DNA of 64,000 nucleotides from Actinomycetospora straminea (GCF_028737255.1 NZ_JAQZAN010000013.1:1-64000), one strand, 5' to 3'; positions 45,257 through 53,691 are shown, counted from the first letter of the stretch. Translations and numbers: made by a program. Notes: generated by a model not told the origin, from the letters alone.

Positions 45257-45609
45257 GCTCCCTTCTCCTGGCAGGTCGAGCAGAGCGACCCGTCCACCGC
45301 GGGGACGGGGAACAGCAGCGAGCAGGCCGCGCACGCCGGCTCCCGGTCCGCGACCGGGTCGGGGACGCCGGCGAGACGCTGGCGCCGGATGGCGCGGCGC
45401 TCGGTGGGCGTGGTGGCCGCCCAGATGCCGACGTCCTGGCCCGTGTCGAGCGCCCAGGTCAGGCACTCGGTCTGCACCGGGCAGCGCCCGCACACCGGCC
45501 GCACCGCGGAGAGGTGGCGGGCGACGACCGGCGCGGTGTCGTCGTCGCTGGGCGGGAAGAACAGCTCCGGGTCGGTGTCGCGGCAAGCCGCGCGCGTCTG
45601 CCAGCTCAT
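45253..45609 (-). CDS. WhiB-like protein with extra C-terminal zinc ribbon
   Basis: 118 residues. WhiB ligands Cys9, Cys40, Cys43, Cys49 (AAC...PVCGRCPVQTEC), turn motif DVGIWAATT and basic tail. After the WhiB unit an additional C-x2-C...C-x2-C pair (Cys93, 96, 110, 113; ACAACSLLF...SLCSTCQ) forms a zinc-ribbon-like module that typical WhiB proteins lack. ATGA/GTGA overlaps with neighbours. Iron-sulfur transcription factor expected to regulate the element. Confidence 0.88.
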   Translation of the reverse strand: MSWQTRAACRDTDPELFFPPSDDDTAPVVARHLSAVRPVCGRCPVQTECLTWALDTGQDVGIWAATTPTERRAIRRQRLAGVPDPVADREPACAACSLLFPVPAVDGSLCSTCQEKGA

Positions 45610-46019
45610 GACGCCGCCGCCTCGGACTGCGTGGCCGCCTCGTTCCGCCGCGGGCGCGGGGTCGTCGAGGCCAGGGCCCGGACCTCCTGGCACCGGTACC
45701 AGACCTGCGCCCCGGTCACGTTGCCGTTGCGGTCCTTCTTGTCCATCACGCCGATCTCGAAGCCGACCAGCTCGACAGGAGTGGCGGGCGCGAGGTCCTC
45801 AGCGGGAGCGCGCTCGGCGACGAGCCCGACCTTGATGATCTCGTTGGTGGCCCGACCGAACTGGCGGAAGCGGGCGACGAGCTGGGCCTCCCACTTCGGG
45901 AGGCCGTCTTTGGTGGTCTCCTGCCGGAACGCGTCGCCGAACGCGGTCTTGGGCTCGCAGGACAGGAACAGCAGCGACTCGAAGGTCGCGGCCTGGTCGA
46001 TGGCGAAGTTCTGGATCAT
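45606..46019 (-). CDS. AICE-associated protein of unknown function
   Basis: 137 residues from ATG at 46019 (CAGGAGAAGCC upstream). Central FGRATNEIIKVGLVAERAPAEDLAPATPVELVGFEIGVMDKKDRNGNVTGAQVWYRCQEVRAL looks like a beta-rich fold with a basic turn. No family recognised. Coupled to whiB by ATGA. Confidence 0.7.
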   Translation of the reverse strand: MIQNFAIDQAATFESLLFLSCEPKTAFGDAFRQETTKDGLPKWEAQLVARFRQFGRATNEIIKVGLVAERAPAEDLAPATPVELVGFEIGVMDKKDRNGNVTGAQVWYRCQEVRALASTTPRPRRNEAATQSEAAAS

Positions 46020-46038
46020 GGCTTCTCCTGGGGGTGGG

Positions 46039-46452
46039 TCAGGCGGACACCGGTCGGTGGCCGAGGTGGGAGAGCGCGGCGTGGCCGCGCCCGAGCGCTC
46101 GTCCGGCACCGAGCAGCCCGGCGTGGCCTTCGCCGAGCCAGGCGATGAACTCGACGAGCCGCTCGCCGGGGTCGCGCCCGGTGTCGTCGACGAGGCCCGC
46201 GGTGCCGTTGGCCATGGCGCAGCGCTGGGCGAACAGCACGACCTGCGGGAGCCGATCGACCAGCGTCACGACGGAGCCGAGCGCTCCGTAGAGACCGACC
46301 ACCTCGACGAGCCCGTCCCGAGCTGCGTGGTTGGCCAGCCGCACCGCCTCGGCGCCCTCGTCCAGAGCGGCGATCAAGGGGTCAGTCCGTCTTGTTGCTT
46401 CCGGGCGGGGCACCAGTCGGCGGCCGGCTCCGGAGTCGTCATCCACCTGCAC
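46039..46452 (-). CDS. AICE protein B, paralogue of the 43441 gene
   Basis: 137 residues from GTG at 46452, which has a perfect AAGGAG six bases upstream (an ATG at 46470 would ignore it). Helical; AVRLANHAARDG and DRLPQVVLF blocks and HAALSHLGHR near the end are shared with the 43441 protein. First gene of the leftward operon. Function unknown. Confidence 0.75.
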   Translation of the reverse strand: MQVDDDSGAGRRLVPRPEATRRTDPLIAALDEGAEAVRLANHAARDGLVEVVGLYGALGSVVTLVDRLPQVVLFAQRCAMANGTAGLVDDTGRDPGERLVEFIAWLGEGHAGLLGAGRALGRGHAALSHLGHRPVSA

Positions 46453-46472
46453 GGCGATCTCCTTACACATAC

Positions 46473-46492
46473 GACGTCGGACGTCCGACGTC
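46473..46492. promoter_or_regulatory. 20-bp perfect palindrome, probable GntR operator 1
   Basis: GACGTCGGACGTCCGACGTC is a perfect palindrome lying in the leader of the leftward operon, downstream of a TTGCGT-N16-TACCTT promoter (46503-46530, minus strand). Confidence 0.75.
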
Positions 46493-46532
46493 CCGTGTGT
46501 GGAAGGTAGCACGCGCCGAAGGCAACGCAAGT

Positions 46533-46549
46533 AGGACGTAGGACGTCCT
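46533..46549. promoter_or_regulatory. Probable GntR operator 2
   Basis: AGGACGT followed by AGGACGTCCT (palindrome 46540-46549), sharing the GGACGTCC core with the operator at 46473. A TAGAGT -10-like hexamer for the gntR gene follows at 46555-46560. Confidence 0.7.
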
Positions 46550-46621
46550 GTCACTAGAGTGGGGACTAACGGCCACTGATAGGCCCTGACCGGCACTGGT
46601 GAGCACGAGGAGGGACTGGCG

Positions 46622-47413
46622 GTGGCGCTCGAGGCGGCGAAATCGCAGTACCGACAGGTCGCCGACCTGCTGCGCGAAGGCATCGAGCGCCAGGACTACG
46701 CCCCGGGCTCGACGCTGCCGGCGGAGTCCGAGCTCGCCGCCGAGTACGGCGTCTCCCGGGTGACCATCAACCGAGCCGTGCAGCTGCTCCGCGGCGAAGG
46801 GCTCGTCCGCGTCCTGCGGGGGCGGGGCACCGTCGTCCGCGCCATCCCGCCGATCCGGCGCAACAGCAGCCGCCGCTACGCCCGCAGCTCCCGCGAGGAA
46901 GACGGCAGCCGCGGCGCCTTCGACTTCGAGATCAGGCGCCTCGGTCTCAAGCCGTCGACCAAACTCGCCCAGCTCGGCCAGGTCGCACCCCCGGAAACCG
47001 CGCGCGAGGTCCTGGGACTCGAGGTCGGCGAGATGGTGCTCATCCGCAAGCGCGAGATGTTCGCCTCCGACGAGCCGGTCCTGCTGGCCACCTCTTACTT
47101 TCCGTGGGGCCTCGCCGAGCAGGCCGGGGTGACCGACGTCGACACCGGACCGGGTGGGACGTACTCACGCCTCGCAGAGATCGGCAAGGGCCCGGTGCGG
47201 TTCACCGAGGACGTGCGAGTCCGGACCCCGTCAGCCGCCGAGGAGCGCTTCTTCGCGCTCTCCGAGACCCAGCAGGTGTACGAGATCGTCCACATCGCCT
47301 ACCTCGAGGACGGCACGGCCGTGGAGTACCGCGAGGACGTCCTACCGACCTACCAGTGGATCATGCACTTCGAGTGGAACGCGGAGAACGACAGCGAGGA
47401 GGCCCAGCAATGA
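46622..47413 (+). CDS. GntR/HutC-family regulator (KorSA-like)
   Basis: 263 residues. Winged helix YRQVADLLREGIERQDYAPGSTLPAESELAAEYGVSRVTINRAVQLLRGEGLVRVLRGRGTVV, then a UTRA ligand domain. GTG start with GAGGAGG upstream. KorSA of pSAM2 is of this class and represses transfer and replication; palindromes at 46473 and 46540 fit. ATGA overlap with the PP2C gene. Confidence 0.9.
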   Translation: MALEAAKSQYRQVADLLREGIERQDYAPGSTLPAESELAAEYGVSRVTINRAVQLLRGEGLVRVLRGRGTVVRAIPPIRRNSSRRYARSSREEDGSRGAFDFEIRRLGLKPSTKLAQLGQVAPPETAREVLGLEVGEMVLIRKREMFASDEPVLLATSYFPWGLAEQAGVTDVDTGPGGTYSRLAEIGKGPVRFTEDVRVRTPSAAEERFFALSETQQVYEIVHIAYLEDGTAVEYREDVLPTYQWIMHFEWNAENDSEEAQQ

Positions 47414-48216
47414 GCCCGGCCGGCCTTCACGTCGTCAGCGCCGAACTCCCGGCCGGCGACGCCCCCAACGAGGACCGGGTCCGCGTCGGCCAGAACACGG
47501 TCGTCGTCCTCGACGGCGCCTCCGGCAGCGACACCAGGGTCACGGTCGCCGACTACGTCGACCACCTGGCCGCGGCTCTCATCGACGTCCTGGACGCCGA
47601 GCCGGACATGCCTCTCCCGCACGCCCTCGCCGACGCCATCCGATCGACCGTCGCCGAGCTGCGGCTTATGCCGGGGGAGTCGCCGTCCTCGACCGTCAGC
47701 ATCGCCCGCCGGCGCGGCGAGGAGGTCGACCTCCTCGTCTTGGGTGACAGCCCGATCTACCTCGGGCCCGCTGGCGAGCTGCTCACCGACGACCGGCTCG
47801 CCCGCCTGGACCTCCCGAGCCGGACGAAGGCGTACGAGCGTCTGCGCCGGGGCTCTGGCTACGACGACGTGCACCGCAAACTGGTCCGCGCTGTCCGCGC
47901 CGAGCAGCTGCCCCTGCTCAACAAGCCCGGCGGCTACTGGATCGCCGAGGCCAGGCCGGAGGCAGGGCACGACGCCGTCACTCGAACCGTGCCCTCGAAC
48001 CTCCCGTGGCTGGTGATGCTCACGGACGGCGCCGACAAGCCACTTCGTCACCTGGGCATCCCGCTCGACGACGTGGTCAGCCGCACTCAGGACGAGCTTG
48101 AGGACATGCTCCTCGAGCTGCACGAGTGGGAAGAGGACAAGGACCCGGCGGCTCTCGAGCTCCCACGGTTCAAGCAGCACGACGACAAGACTGCGGCTGT
48201 GGTGACCTTCCCGTGA
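47410..48216 (+). CDS. PP2C-like protein phosphatase
   Basis: 268 residues. PP2C motifs in order: NEDRVRV, VVVLDGASG, VDLLVLGDSPIYL, WLVMLTDGAD and HDDKTAAVV, so all metal-binding Asp positions are present. Between GntR and NUDIX in the same overlapping operon (ATGA before, GTGA after). A serine/threonine phosphatase here is unusual for an AICE and its target is unknown. Confidence 0.85.
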   Translation: MSPAGLHVVSAELPAGDAPNEDRVRVGQNTVVVLDGASGSDTRVTVADYVDHLAAALIDVLDAEPDMPLPHALADAIRSTVAELRLMPGESPSSTVSIARRRGEEVDLLVLGDSPIYLGPAGELLTDDRLARLDLPSRTKAYERLRRGSGYDDVHRKLVRAVRAEQLPLLNKPGGYWIAEARPEAGHDAVTRTVPSNLPWLVMLTDGADKPLRHLGIPLDDVVSRTQDELEDMLLELHEWEEDKDPAALELPRFKQHDDKTAAVVTFP

Positions 48217-48650
48217 CCGGACACCCTATCCTCTCGGTCTCGGTCGCCGGGGTGACTCTCGACAGAGATGGCCGGGTTCTCGTGATTCGGCGGCGAGACA
48301 ACGACCAGTGGCAGGCGCCAGGCGGTGTGCTCGAAGCCGATGAGACGTTCGAGCAGGGAGTAGTTAGAGAGGTTCTCGAAGAGACGAACGTCCAGGTAGA
48401 GGTTGAGCAACTAACGGGCGTCTATAAGAATCTTCAAAAGAATGTTGTAGCTCTTGTCTATCGCTGTCGGTATTTGAGCGGAACACCAACACCTTCTGAC
48501 GAGGCCGCCGAGGTCCTATGGACCGATCCGGCGGAGATCATAAAACAGATGGCTCCAGCGTTCGCGGTGCGCATTGAGGACGCTCTTCGCTTAGCAGACG
48601 GTCCACCAGCAAGTCGCGCACACGACGGAGTAGCCGTCTACGGGAGCTAG
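48213..48650 (+). CDS. AICE NUDIX hydrolase
   Basis: 145 residues from GTG at 48213. NUDIX box GGVLEADETFEQGVVREVLEETNV (Asn replaces the usual Gly after EET). NUDIX genes accompany GntR in many Streptomyces AICEs and are linked to control of transfer. GC content falls clearly from here rightward. Confidence 0.88.
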   Translation: MTGHPILSVSVAGVTLDRDGRVLVIRRRDNDQWQAPGGVLEADETFEQGVVREVLEETNVQVEVEQLTGVYKNLQKNVVALVYRCRYLSGTPTPSDEAAEVLWTDPAEIIKQMAPAFAVRIEDALRLADGPPASRAHDGVAVYGS

Positions 48651-48707
48651 CGGGTCACCACCCCGACGCGCTGATCTTGCCGTGGCCAGCGACCCGTGCC
48701 CGAGGCA

Positions 48708-49583
48708 CTAAGAACGCCCGGCTATCCGCCGAACTAGTCGCCGCGCTTTCCTCGCGGGGCGTAGAACCCTGCCGTCGTGGAGCTCGACGCCCTCAAAGGC
48801 GGACGCGGTTTCCTCGCAAAGATCGGCCCAACGCTCCAGGCCCGACTCGTGCAGCACATGCACCAATATCGAGTCGGCCGATCCGGCCGGTCGTACTAGC
48901 AGGCACCCGCTGTCAGTCGGCTCAACTACGACTTCGCCCTCGGCGTCAAGTGAGGAGATGTAGAGCGGGTGCGTGGTGACCACAACTGGGACCGCATAGT
49001 GGAGACTCGGCGGCTCTGTGGAAGGTTTCAAATCTCTCAGAGCCCCAACCGCGCCGGACGCCGCTTGCCGAACTGCGTCGTAAGCTTCGTTCCTTTCGTC
49101 GCCCTTATCGGCGGAATTCGGACGCCCCTTCATCTGCACGATTCCATAACACGCAGGAGTCGGACCTTCAAAGAGGGGCGCCCCATGACCAAGTATCTGG
49201 TCGTGCACGCTCCCCACGAGCCGATCATCGTCAGGCTCGGCAGAAGCCGAAACGGCAAAGTTGTAGTAGCCCACCTCGATGTATTCTTGGGTGTCAGGGT
49301 CTGCGAAGAGAACCCATGGCTGGTCGCCCGCCTTGCACTCTACTATTACATATAGCGCGAGGATCGCGAGGCGTTCGGTCATCTGCATCCAGAGGACCTC
49401 GATGTCGGTTTCTCTCACGCCTCCAGTCGATGGATCAAGGTAGTGTCCGCCCTGCGTCAGCATCATAGGGTTTCGCGCCCGAAAGACTGTTGCCACTCGC
49501 ATCTCAAGTGGATACCCGGTCGCGACCAGCCACTGCTTAACTTTCGACTTTAGCTCGTCGCTAGACCTATACGAATCGTTCAC
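48708..49583 (-). CDS. PD-(D/E)XK nuclease-like protein
   Basis: 291 residues, GTG start. Residues 20-90 fit a restriction-endonuclease-like core: Glu27 (PLEMRVATVF), Asp60 (RETDIEVLW) and the E-x-K pair Glu82-Lys84 (LYVIVECKAGD). A second half (about 180-290) with VVVTTHPLYISSLDAEGEVVVEPTDSGCLLVR resembles a small sensor or effector unit I cannot name. Codon use is far more AT-rich than the rest of the window. Third gene of the cargo cluster. The nuclease assignment is from motif pattern only. Confidence 0.65.
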   Translation of the reverse strand: MNDSYRSSDELKSKVKQWLVATGYPLEMRVATVFRARNPMMLTQGGHYLDPSTGGVRETDIEVLWMQMTERLAILALYVIVECKAGDQPWVLFADPDTQEYIEVGYYNFAVSASAEPDDDRLVGSVHDQILGHGAPLFEGPTPACYGIVQMKGRPNSADKGDERNEAYDAVRQAASGAVGALRDLKPSTEPPSLHYAVPVVVTTHPLYISSLDAEGEVVVEPTDSGCLLVRPAGSADSILVHVLHESGLERWADLCEETASAFEGVELHDGRVLRPARKARRLVRRIAGRS

Positions 49584-49704
49584 GACTCTCCCAACGTCCT
49601 TACTTGGTCAGCGTGAATCTACTCAACTCGATGCTGGAGGAATCGACGAGACGTGGACTGATCCAGCTTTCAGTTCTAGTGCACTAAGGGGCCGTTGGGA
49701 CGGC

Positions 49705-50955
49705 TCAGGAGCCTGTTGACTCGTCCGCGAGGGTGTCGTCAAGCGTCATCTGGTTATCAAGTGGCTCACTCGCCCCGCGACCACCGCGCGCCCCTGACGC
49801 TGGTCCCGCGGTGCCGATGATCGTGGCGTCGTAGAGCCAGCTGATATTCGCTTCACGTTCAAGCCTTCCGGAGACGCGAAGTGCGATTTCCTCCTCGTGG
49901 GCTCGTACCGCTTCGTGATACTCGTCGGCGTCTGCCAAGCGCACCCGGAACTTTCGTCCACCCGCCCCAATGGAGTCGATACCAAATACGCCGGGACCTC
50001 CGACTTCCTTACGGGTTAGGAGATGAACGCGTCCGACCACGATGTACGCCGGCGTTGACTCCTCGGCCACAGATAGCCTGGCTGCGGCCCTCTCAAGAAT
50101 TGTGGAGTCGCTTCCACGAAACTCGACCTTAAGTAGTCGGCTCTCGCCGACGTCGGCGTCAACGTCCCACTCGAGTCGAATCTCCGCACCGTCCGAGTCC
50201 TTCGTTACTCCTTGCAAGGCGGTCAGCAGGTCGTACGAGACCCCGGTGCTAACGCGGTTGTCGAACGCCCCGACGTCGTTGCTCTTCCTAGCTTCGAAAA
50301 GGGCATCTTCGGTTGACTCTAGCGCTCGCGCGATAGAAGACGTGACGTCTCTTCCAGAAGCGACTTCAAGCGATGGGAGAGCGGTCTTAGTCTCGGACTT
50401 TGAGGAAGATATAGGAATCGCTGCTTGGGCTGGTGCGTGAGCGGTCACCACGTAGCTTCCGGGGGCTGTCTGGCCCATAAGCACCGTGTCCAAGTACCTG
50501 CCAGCAAAGTGGCCGAACTTGTTGCTGAAGCGCTTGAGCTGTCCGAGATAGGTCTTTGCCCCCGCAATCAGTGTTGCCCGAGAGGACCGCACCAAATCCT
50601 CGCCGTCGCGCCAAGAAATGAGACCGGAAGGCGCTGTGCTCTCTTTGTGGAAGAAAAACGAATCGGTCGAGACCTGCACCAGTCGGGGGAGTACAACCCG
50701 TAGCCAGTCCGCCGAATTGATCGGCTCTTGCAATGTTGAGAGAGCGTCGCCCATCACTTCGCCGTAATCCGGCGCCTGCGTATCTAGAGGTACTACGAGG
50801 GACCATTTCTGTGCGATCTGTCTGTCTTCGGGTGGCCGGAGTCGAGAATACAAACCCGAACGACCGCCCGATACTGTCCAGCCACACTCTTGCAGAAGGG
50901 CAATCAATTTAGCTGGAGGTACGTCGGTGGGGGCAATCTGAGGAGTCTCACTCAT
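49705..50955 (-). CDS. Unknown 416-residue cargo protein
   Basis: N-terminal winged-helix-like LIALLQECGWTVSGGRSGLYSRLRPP; central segment with many charged residues (ALESTEDALFEARKSNDVGAF, VSTGVSYDLLTALQGV); C-terminal beta-rich domain TPAYIVVGRVHLLTRKEVGGPG...RLADADEYHEAVRAHEEEIALRVSGRLE, reminiscent of an OB-like unit. No enzyme motif seen. Its ATG overlaps the stop of the DUF4365 gene (ATGA). No named family recognised. Confidence 0.72.
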   Translation of the reverse strand: MSETPQIAPTDVPPAKLIALLQECGWTVSGGRSGLYSRLRPPEDRQIAQKWSLVVPLDTQAPDYGEVMGDALSTLQEPINSADWLRVVLPRLVQVSTDSFFFHKESTAPSGLISWRDGEDLVRSSRATLIAGAKTYLGQLKRFSNKFGHFAGRYLDTVLMGQTAPGSYVVTAHAPAQAAIPISSSKSETKTALPSLEVASGRDVTSSIARALESTEDALFEARKSNDVGAFDNRVSTGVSYDLLTALQGVTKDSDGAEIRLEWDVDADVGESRLLKVEFRGSDSTILERAAARLSVAEESTPAYIVVGRVHLLTRKEVGGPGVFGIDSIGAGGRKFRVRLADADEYHEAVRAHEEEIALRVSGRLEREANISWLYDATIIGTAGPASGARGGRGASEPLDNQMTLDDTLADESTGS

Positions 50956-51493
50956 GCCGGCGCCCCCGTGGACTCGATGTTGTCCAACATCCGACTTAAG
51001 GATGCGGCGTCAAAAATGTTCGCGGTTGGAATTGAGACATACGGGCGTTCAATGCCGGGTCGGGCAACTTGGCCTTCCATCCAAAGCCAGTAGCAGCAGT
51101 GTAGTATCGAGATATTCTCGTGCGAGCAGCACGTCCAGCGTTCCTGCTCGGGATGCGTCGTCATCACGATCAGGATTGCTTTCTGGGTTGTGCGGGGGAT
51201 AGCCAGCTTCTCGAAGTACGCGCGCTTCGTAAACTGGTACGAGAACGTCTCCCTCGCTGGCTAGGCTTCAGCTGCGTGGTGCTCTTGAGCTGTGCCTTGA
51301 CGGCGACCTCTTCGCCACCGTTCTTACCTGGACGGACAATCTCGATGTCCGAGCCATAGCGATCTTTGCGCTTGATCTCGAAGCTGCACCCTGCTGTGGC
51401 CGCCACCGCGCCTACGTAGCCCTCTTGGAGCTGCTCCATGCAGTCCGTGAAGTTCTCGTCGAACACGGGCTTCACGCGCGTTGTCGGCGGCAT
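50952..51493 (-). pseudogene. DUF4365-domain protein, frameshifted
   Basis: From ATG at 51493: GYVGAVAATAGCSFEIKRKDRYGSDIEI, then VAVKAQLKSTTQLK, the DUF4365 PD-(D/E)XK-like core (Asp49, Gln68-x-Lys70). At 51251-51253 the reading frame is lost; one extra G there would give QRGETFSYQFTKRAYFEKLAIPRTTQKAIL, the normal DUF4365 continuation, which runs in another frame to 50952. So one base is missing, by decay or sequencing error. Start uncertain (ATG at 51598 also open). Confidence 0.72.
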
Positions 51494-51731
51494 GCTGCGG
51501 AGGCTCGCTTCCAGAGACCGGTGGCCGAGCCGTGCGGCTCGCCGGATCTCTGTATCTACCAGTGGGCACGGAGCGTTACTAGGTCTTGACCGCGGCATGG
51601 TTGCGTGCCGCGTTGAGGAACCGTGTCGTTTGACACGAGACGTCGACGCTCGTCGTGCAAGCGTCATACGCCTCGCCTCCTCCGCTGAGTGCTGGGTACC
51701 AGCTTGGTCCGACAACGAGCTGGTGCGTAGA

Positions 51732-53141
51732 TCAGAGGCGCCCTCTGAGCCCCTGACCTTCTCCGATGGAGACCTTCCCCTCGATCAGGTAGCGGGAAAG
51801 GACCGCTGTGAACGCCGGACCATGGTTGAGGGCGATCCAGCCACGATTGCCGTTGGTCATCAGCTGGACGCGAGAGCGCGACTTGCGGAGCTGCACGCGA
51901 CCGGTGCGGGAGCAGGTGCGCGGCTTCCAGGTCTGCTGCGCGCGTCGCTGTGCTCGAGCCCAGCGGCGGGCGATGCGGCCGGCCTGGACGCCGTCCTCGG
52001 GTCGGACGACGACGGTGTGGGTGGCGCGCTCGAGGTTCCACACGCCCCAGAAGCGGCCCGGACCATGGCCCGGCTCGCGCCACCCCGCCGGCACCTCGTG
52101 CTGGTACTCCTTCGCCGCCATCAGCCCGTGCTTCGTGAAGTACGCCGCGACGCGACGAGGGTCGGTGGCCCGGAGCCCCTCCGCGTAGTCCAGCGCCGTC
52201 CCGGCCAGGTCGTGGCGCCGGCGCTGCTCGGGGTCCGGGTGATCGACGACGCCGGCCCAGGCCGCCGACAGCCAGACGGCGAAGCGCTCGCCAGTCGTCT
52301 TCGACAGCCCGTGCGGGGGAGTGCAGAGCATGTGGACGTGCGGCGCTCCGCGGCGCTGGAACTCGAGCTTCCACACGCACGACCAGTCCTCGCCCCACGC
52401 GCGCAGGTAGCGCTTCCGCAGCGCCTTCATGTGCCGCTTCAGGTCCTGCCCTGTCGGGACGACGGTCAGCCAGTCGCCGGGGTAGGTCAGCGTCACCATC
52501 GCCGGCAGCCGGCCGTCCCGGTAGAGCGGCGTGTAGTCCAGCTCGCACAGCCGGCGCGTCATCCGGTTCCGCGACTTCCGCGACCAGGCCGTGATCGACG
52601 AGCGCGGCGGTGGCTTCTCCGGCCACTCGCCGGTCGCAATGTGCGCGGCAACGTCCTGGTCCACGTCCTTCACGTGCGCCTCGTACGCCCGCTCGCCGGT
52701 GCGCTCCCGGCGAGACCAGTCGTGACAGGCGACGGCGAACATCCCCGGCCCGACCGTCAGCTCCCACCGCGGACCCTCCGCGAGCGTGCCCGCCTCCTCG
52801 GTGACCGCGGGCAGCAGCGCGGCCGCGGCGTCGACGAGCTCGGGGGAGGGGAACCGGGGCGACCACAGCGACCCCGGGTCATCTGGGACCGACGTCGATT
52901 CCTGAGCCTCCCGGCCCGATATGGCACATAGAACAAGCCCTGGCGGCCGGCCCTCGGCTGACGCCGGGGCAGCGGCCGGGTCGGACGCGGCCGGCTTCCG
53001 CCGGCCGCTCCTGTCTTCGACCCGCGCCGGCGGGCCGGCCTCGCCTCCCACGGCCGCCACCGACGACAGGGAGGGAGCGGGCGCGGGGTTGTACGTGCGC
53101 CACGGATCAGGCAGGGAGCGCCAGGACGACGGCCGGGTCAT
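51732..53141 (-). CDS. rep: Rolling-circle replication initiator (RepSA-like)
   Basis: Up to 469 residues. HUH-type Rep: motif 1 PAMVTLTYPGDW, metal-binding APHVHML (His268, His270), and YFTKHGL with Tyr334 and Lys337. The conserved core WSRKSRNRMTRRLCELDYTPLY is strong. The first 85 residues look like unrelated sequence and the true start may be further in; no ATG lies between 53141 and Met134, so a non-ATG start around residue 85 is possible. It nicks an origin to start single-strand replication of the excised circle. Confidence 0.88.
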   Translation of the reverse strand: MTRPSSWRSLPDPWRTYNPAPAPSLSSVAAVGGEAGPPARVEDRSGRRKPAASDPAAAPASAEGRPPGLVLCAISGREAQESTSVPDDPGSLWSPRFPSPELVDAAAALLPAVTEEAGTLAEGPRWELTVGPGMFAVACHDWSRRERTGERAYEAHVKDVDQDVAAHIATGEWPEKPPPRSSITAWSRKSRNRMTRRLCELDYTPLYRDGRLPAMVTLTYPGDWLTVVPTGQDLKRHMKALRKRYLRAWGEDWSCVWKLEFQRRGAPHVHMLCTPPHGLSKTTGERFAVWLSAAWAGVVDHPDPEQRRRHDLAGTALDYAEGLRATDPRRVAAYFTKHGLMAAKEYQHEVPAGWREPGHGPGRFWGVWNLERATHTVVVRPEDGVQAGRIARRWARAQRRAQQTWKPRTCSRTGRVQLRKSRSRVQLMTNGNRGWIALNHGPAFTAVLSRYLIEGKVSIGEGQGLRGRL

Positions 53142-53576
53142 CGGAGGCCGCCGGGACGCGTGGTGGTGCCCTGGTTCGTCCTCCGGAGGCCAGGCGCTCC
53201 GCCCTGGACCCGGGCACCACCAAGGGAGGGGTCGACGCGGACGGGCAGGTGTGCGGCGGGGAGGTGGTCGCGGCGGTGTCTCTCCCTCGCCGGCGCTTCC
53301 GGGGTCTGACAGCCCGGTCGCACTCCCGCAAGGGCCACGGCGGTGCTCGAGGCGTCACCGAGGACGGAGGGTGTGGCCCTTGCCCTCGCGCGCCCGACCT
53401 GTCCGAGGCGACCCCGCGCCGCCGAGGGAGAGCCCCCGAGGCCGAGCCTTGCGGAGTACGGGACGTGTTCGTTGTGCTGGAAGAGGTGCAGCATGGTCGG
53501 CCCCTCCGTGGGACCAACCAGGGCGCCGAGACGTCGTGATCAGGACAGGCGGAACCGCGGCGGGTGATGCCCGCCG
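53142..53576. other. 435-base stretch upstream of rep
   Basis: No convincing gene. High GC with open frames in several directions but no homology seen. It is the likely place of the rep promoter and possibly part of the double-strand origin; no clear nick site was found. Confidence 0.5.
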
Positions 53577-53599
53577 TGGTGGCAGTTCCGGTTGCAGTT
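53577..53599. promoter_or_regulatory. Right integrase arm-type sites
   Basis: TGGTGGCAGTT (53577-53587) and CGGTTGCAGTT (53589-53599), 12 bases apart, each one mismatch from the left copies at 41733 and 41745 and in the same orientation. Confidence 0.7.
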
Positions 53600-53691
53600 C
53601 GCCGCCGACGAGGGTCGTGCAGGACCGTCGGCCGGGCCGTGGCTCAGCAGCTCACAGACTCAGACCGACGGTTCAGGACACGACCGGCTCG

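Noticed and set aside
51245-51260. Programmed -1 frameshift in the DUF4365 gene
   Set aside because: No canonical X-XXY-YYZ slippery heptamer and no downstream pseudoknot seen; a missing G is simpler.
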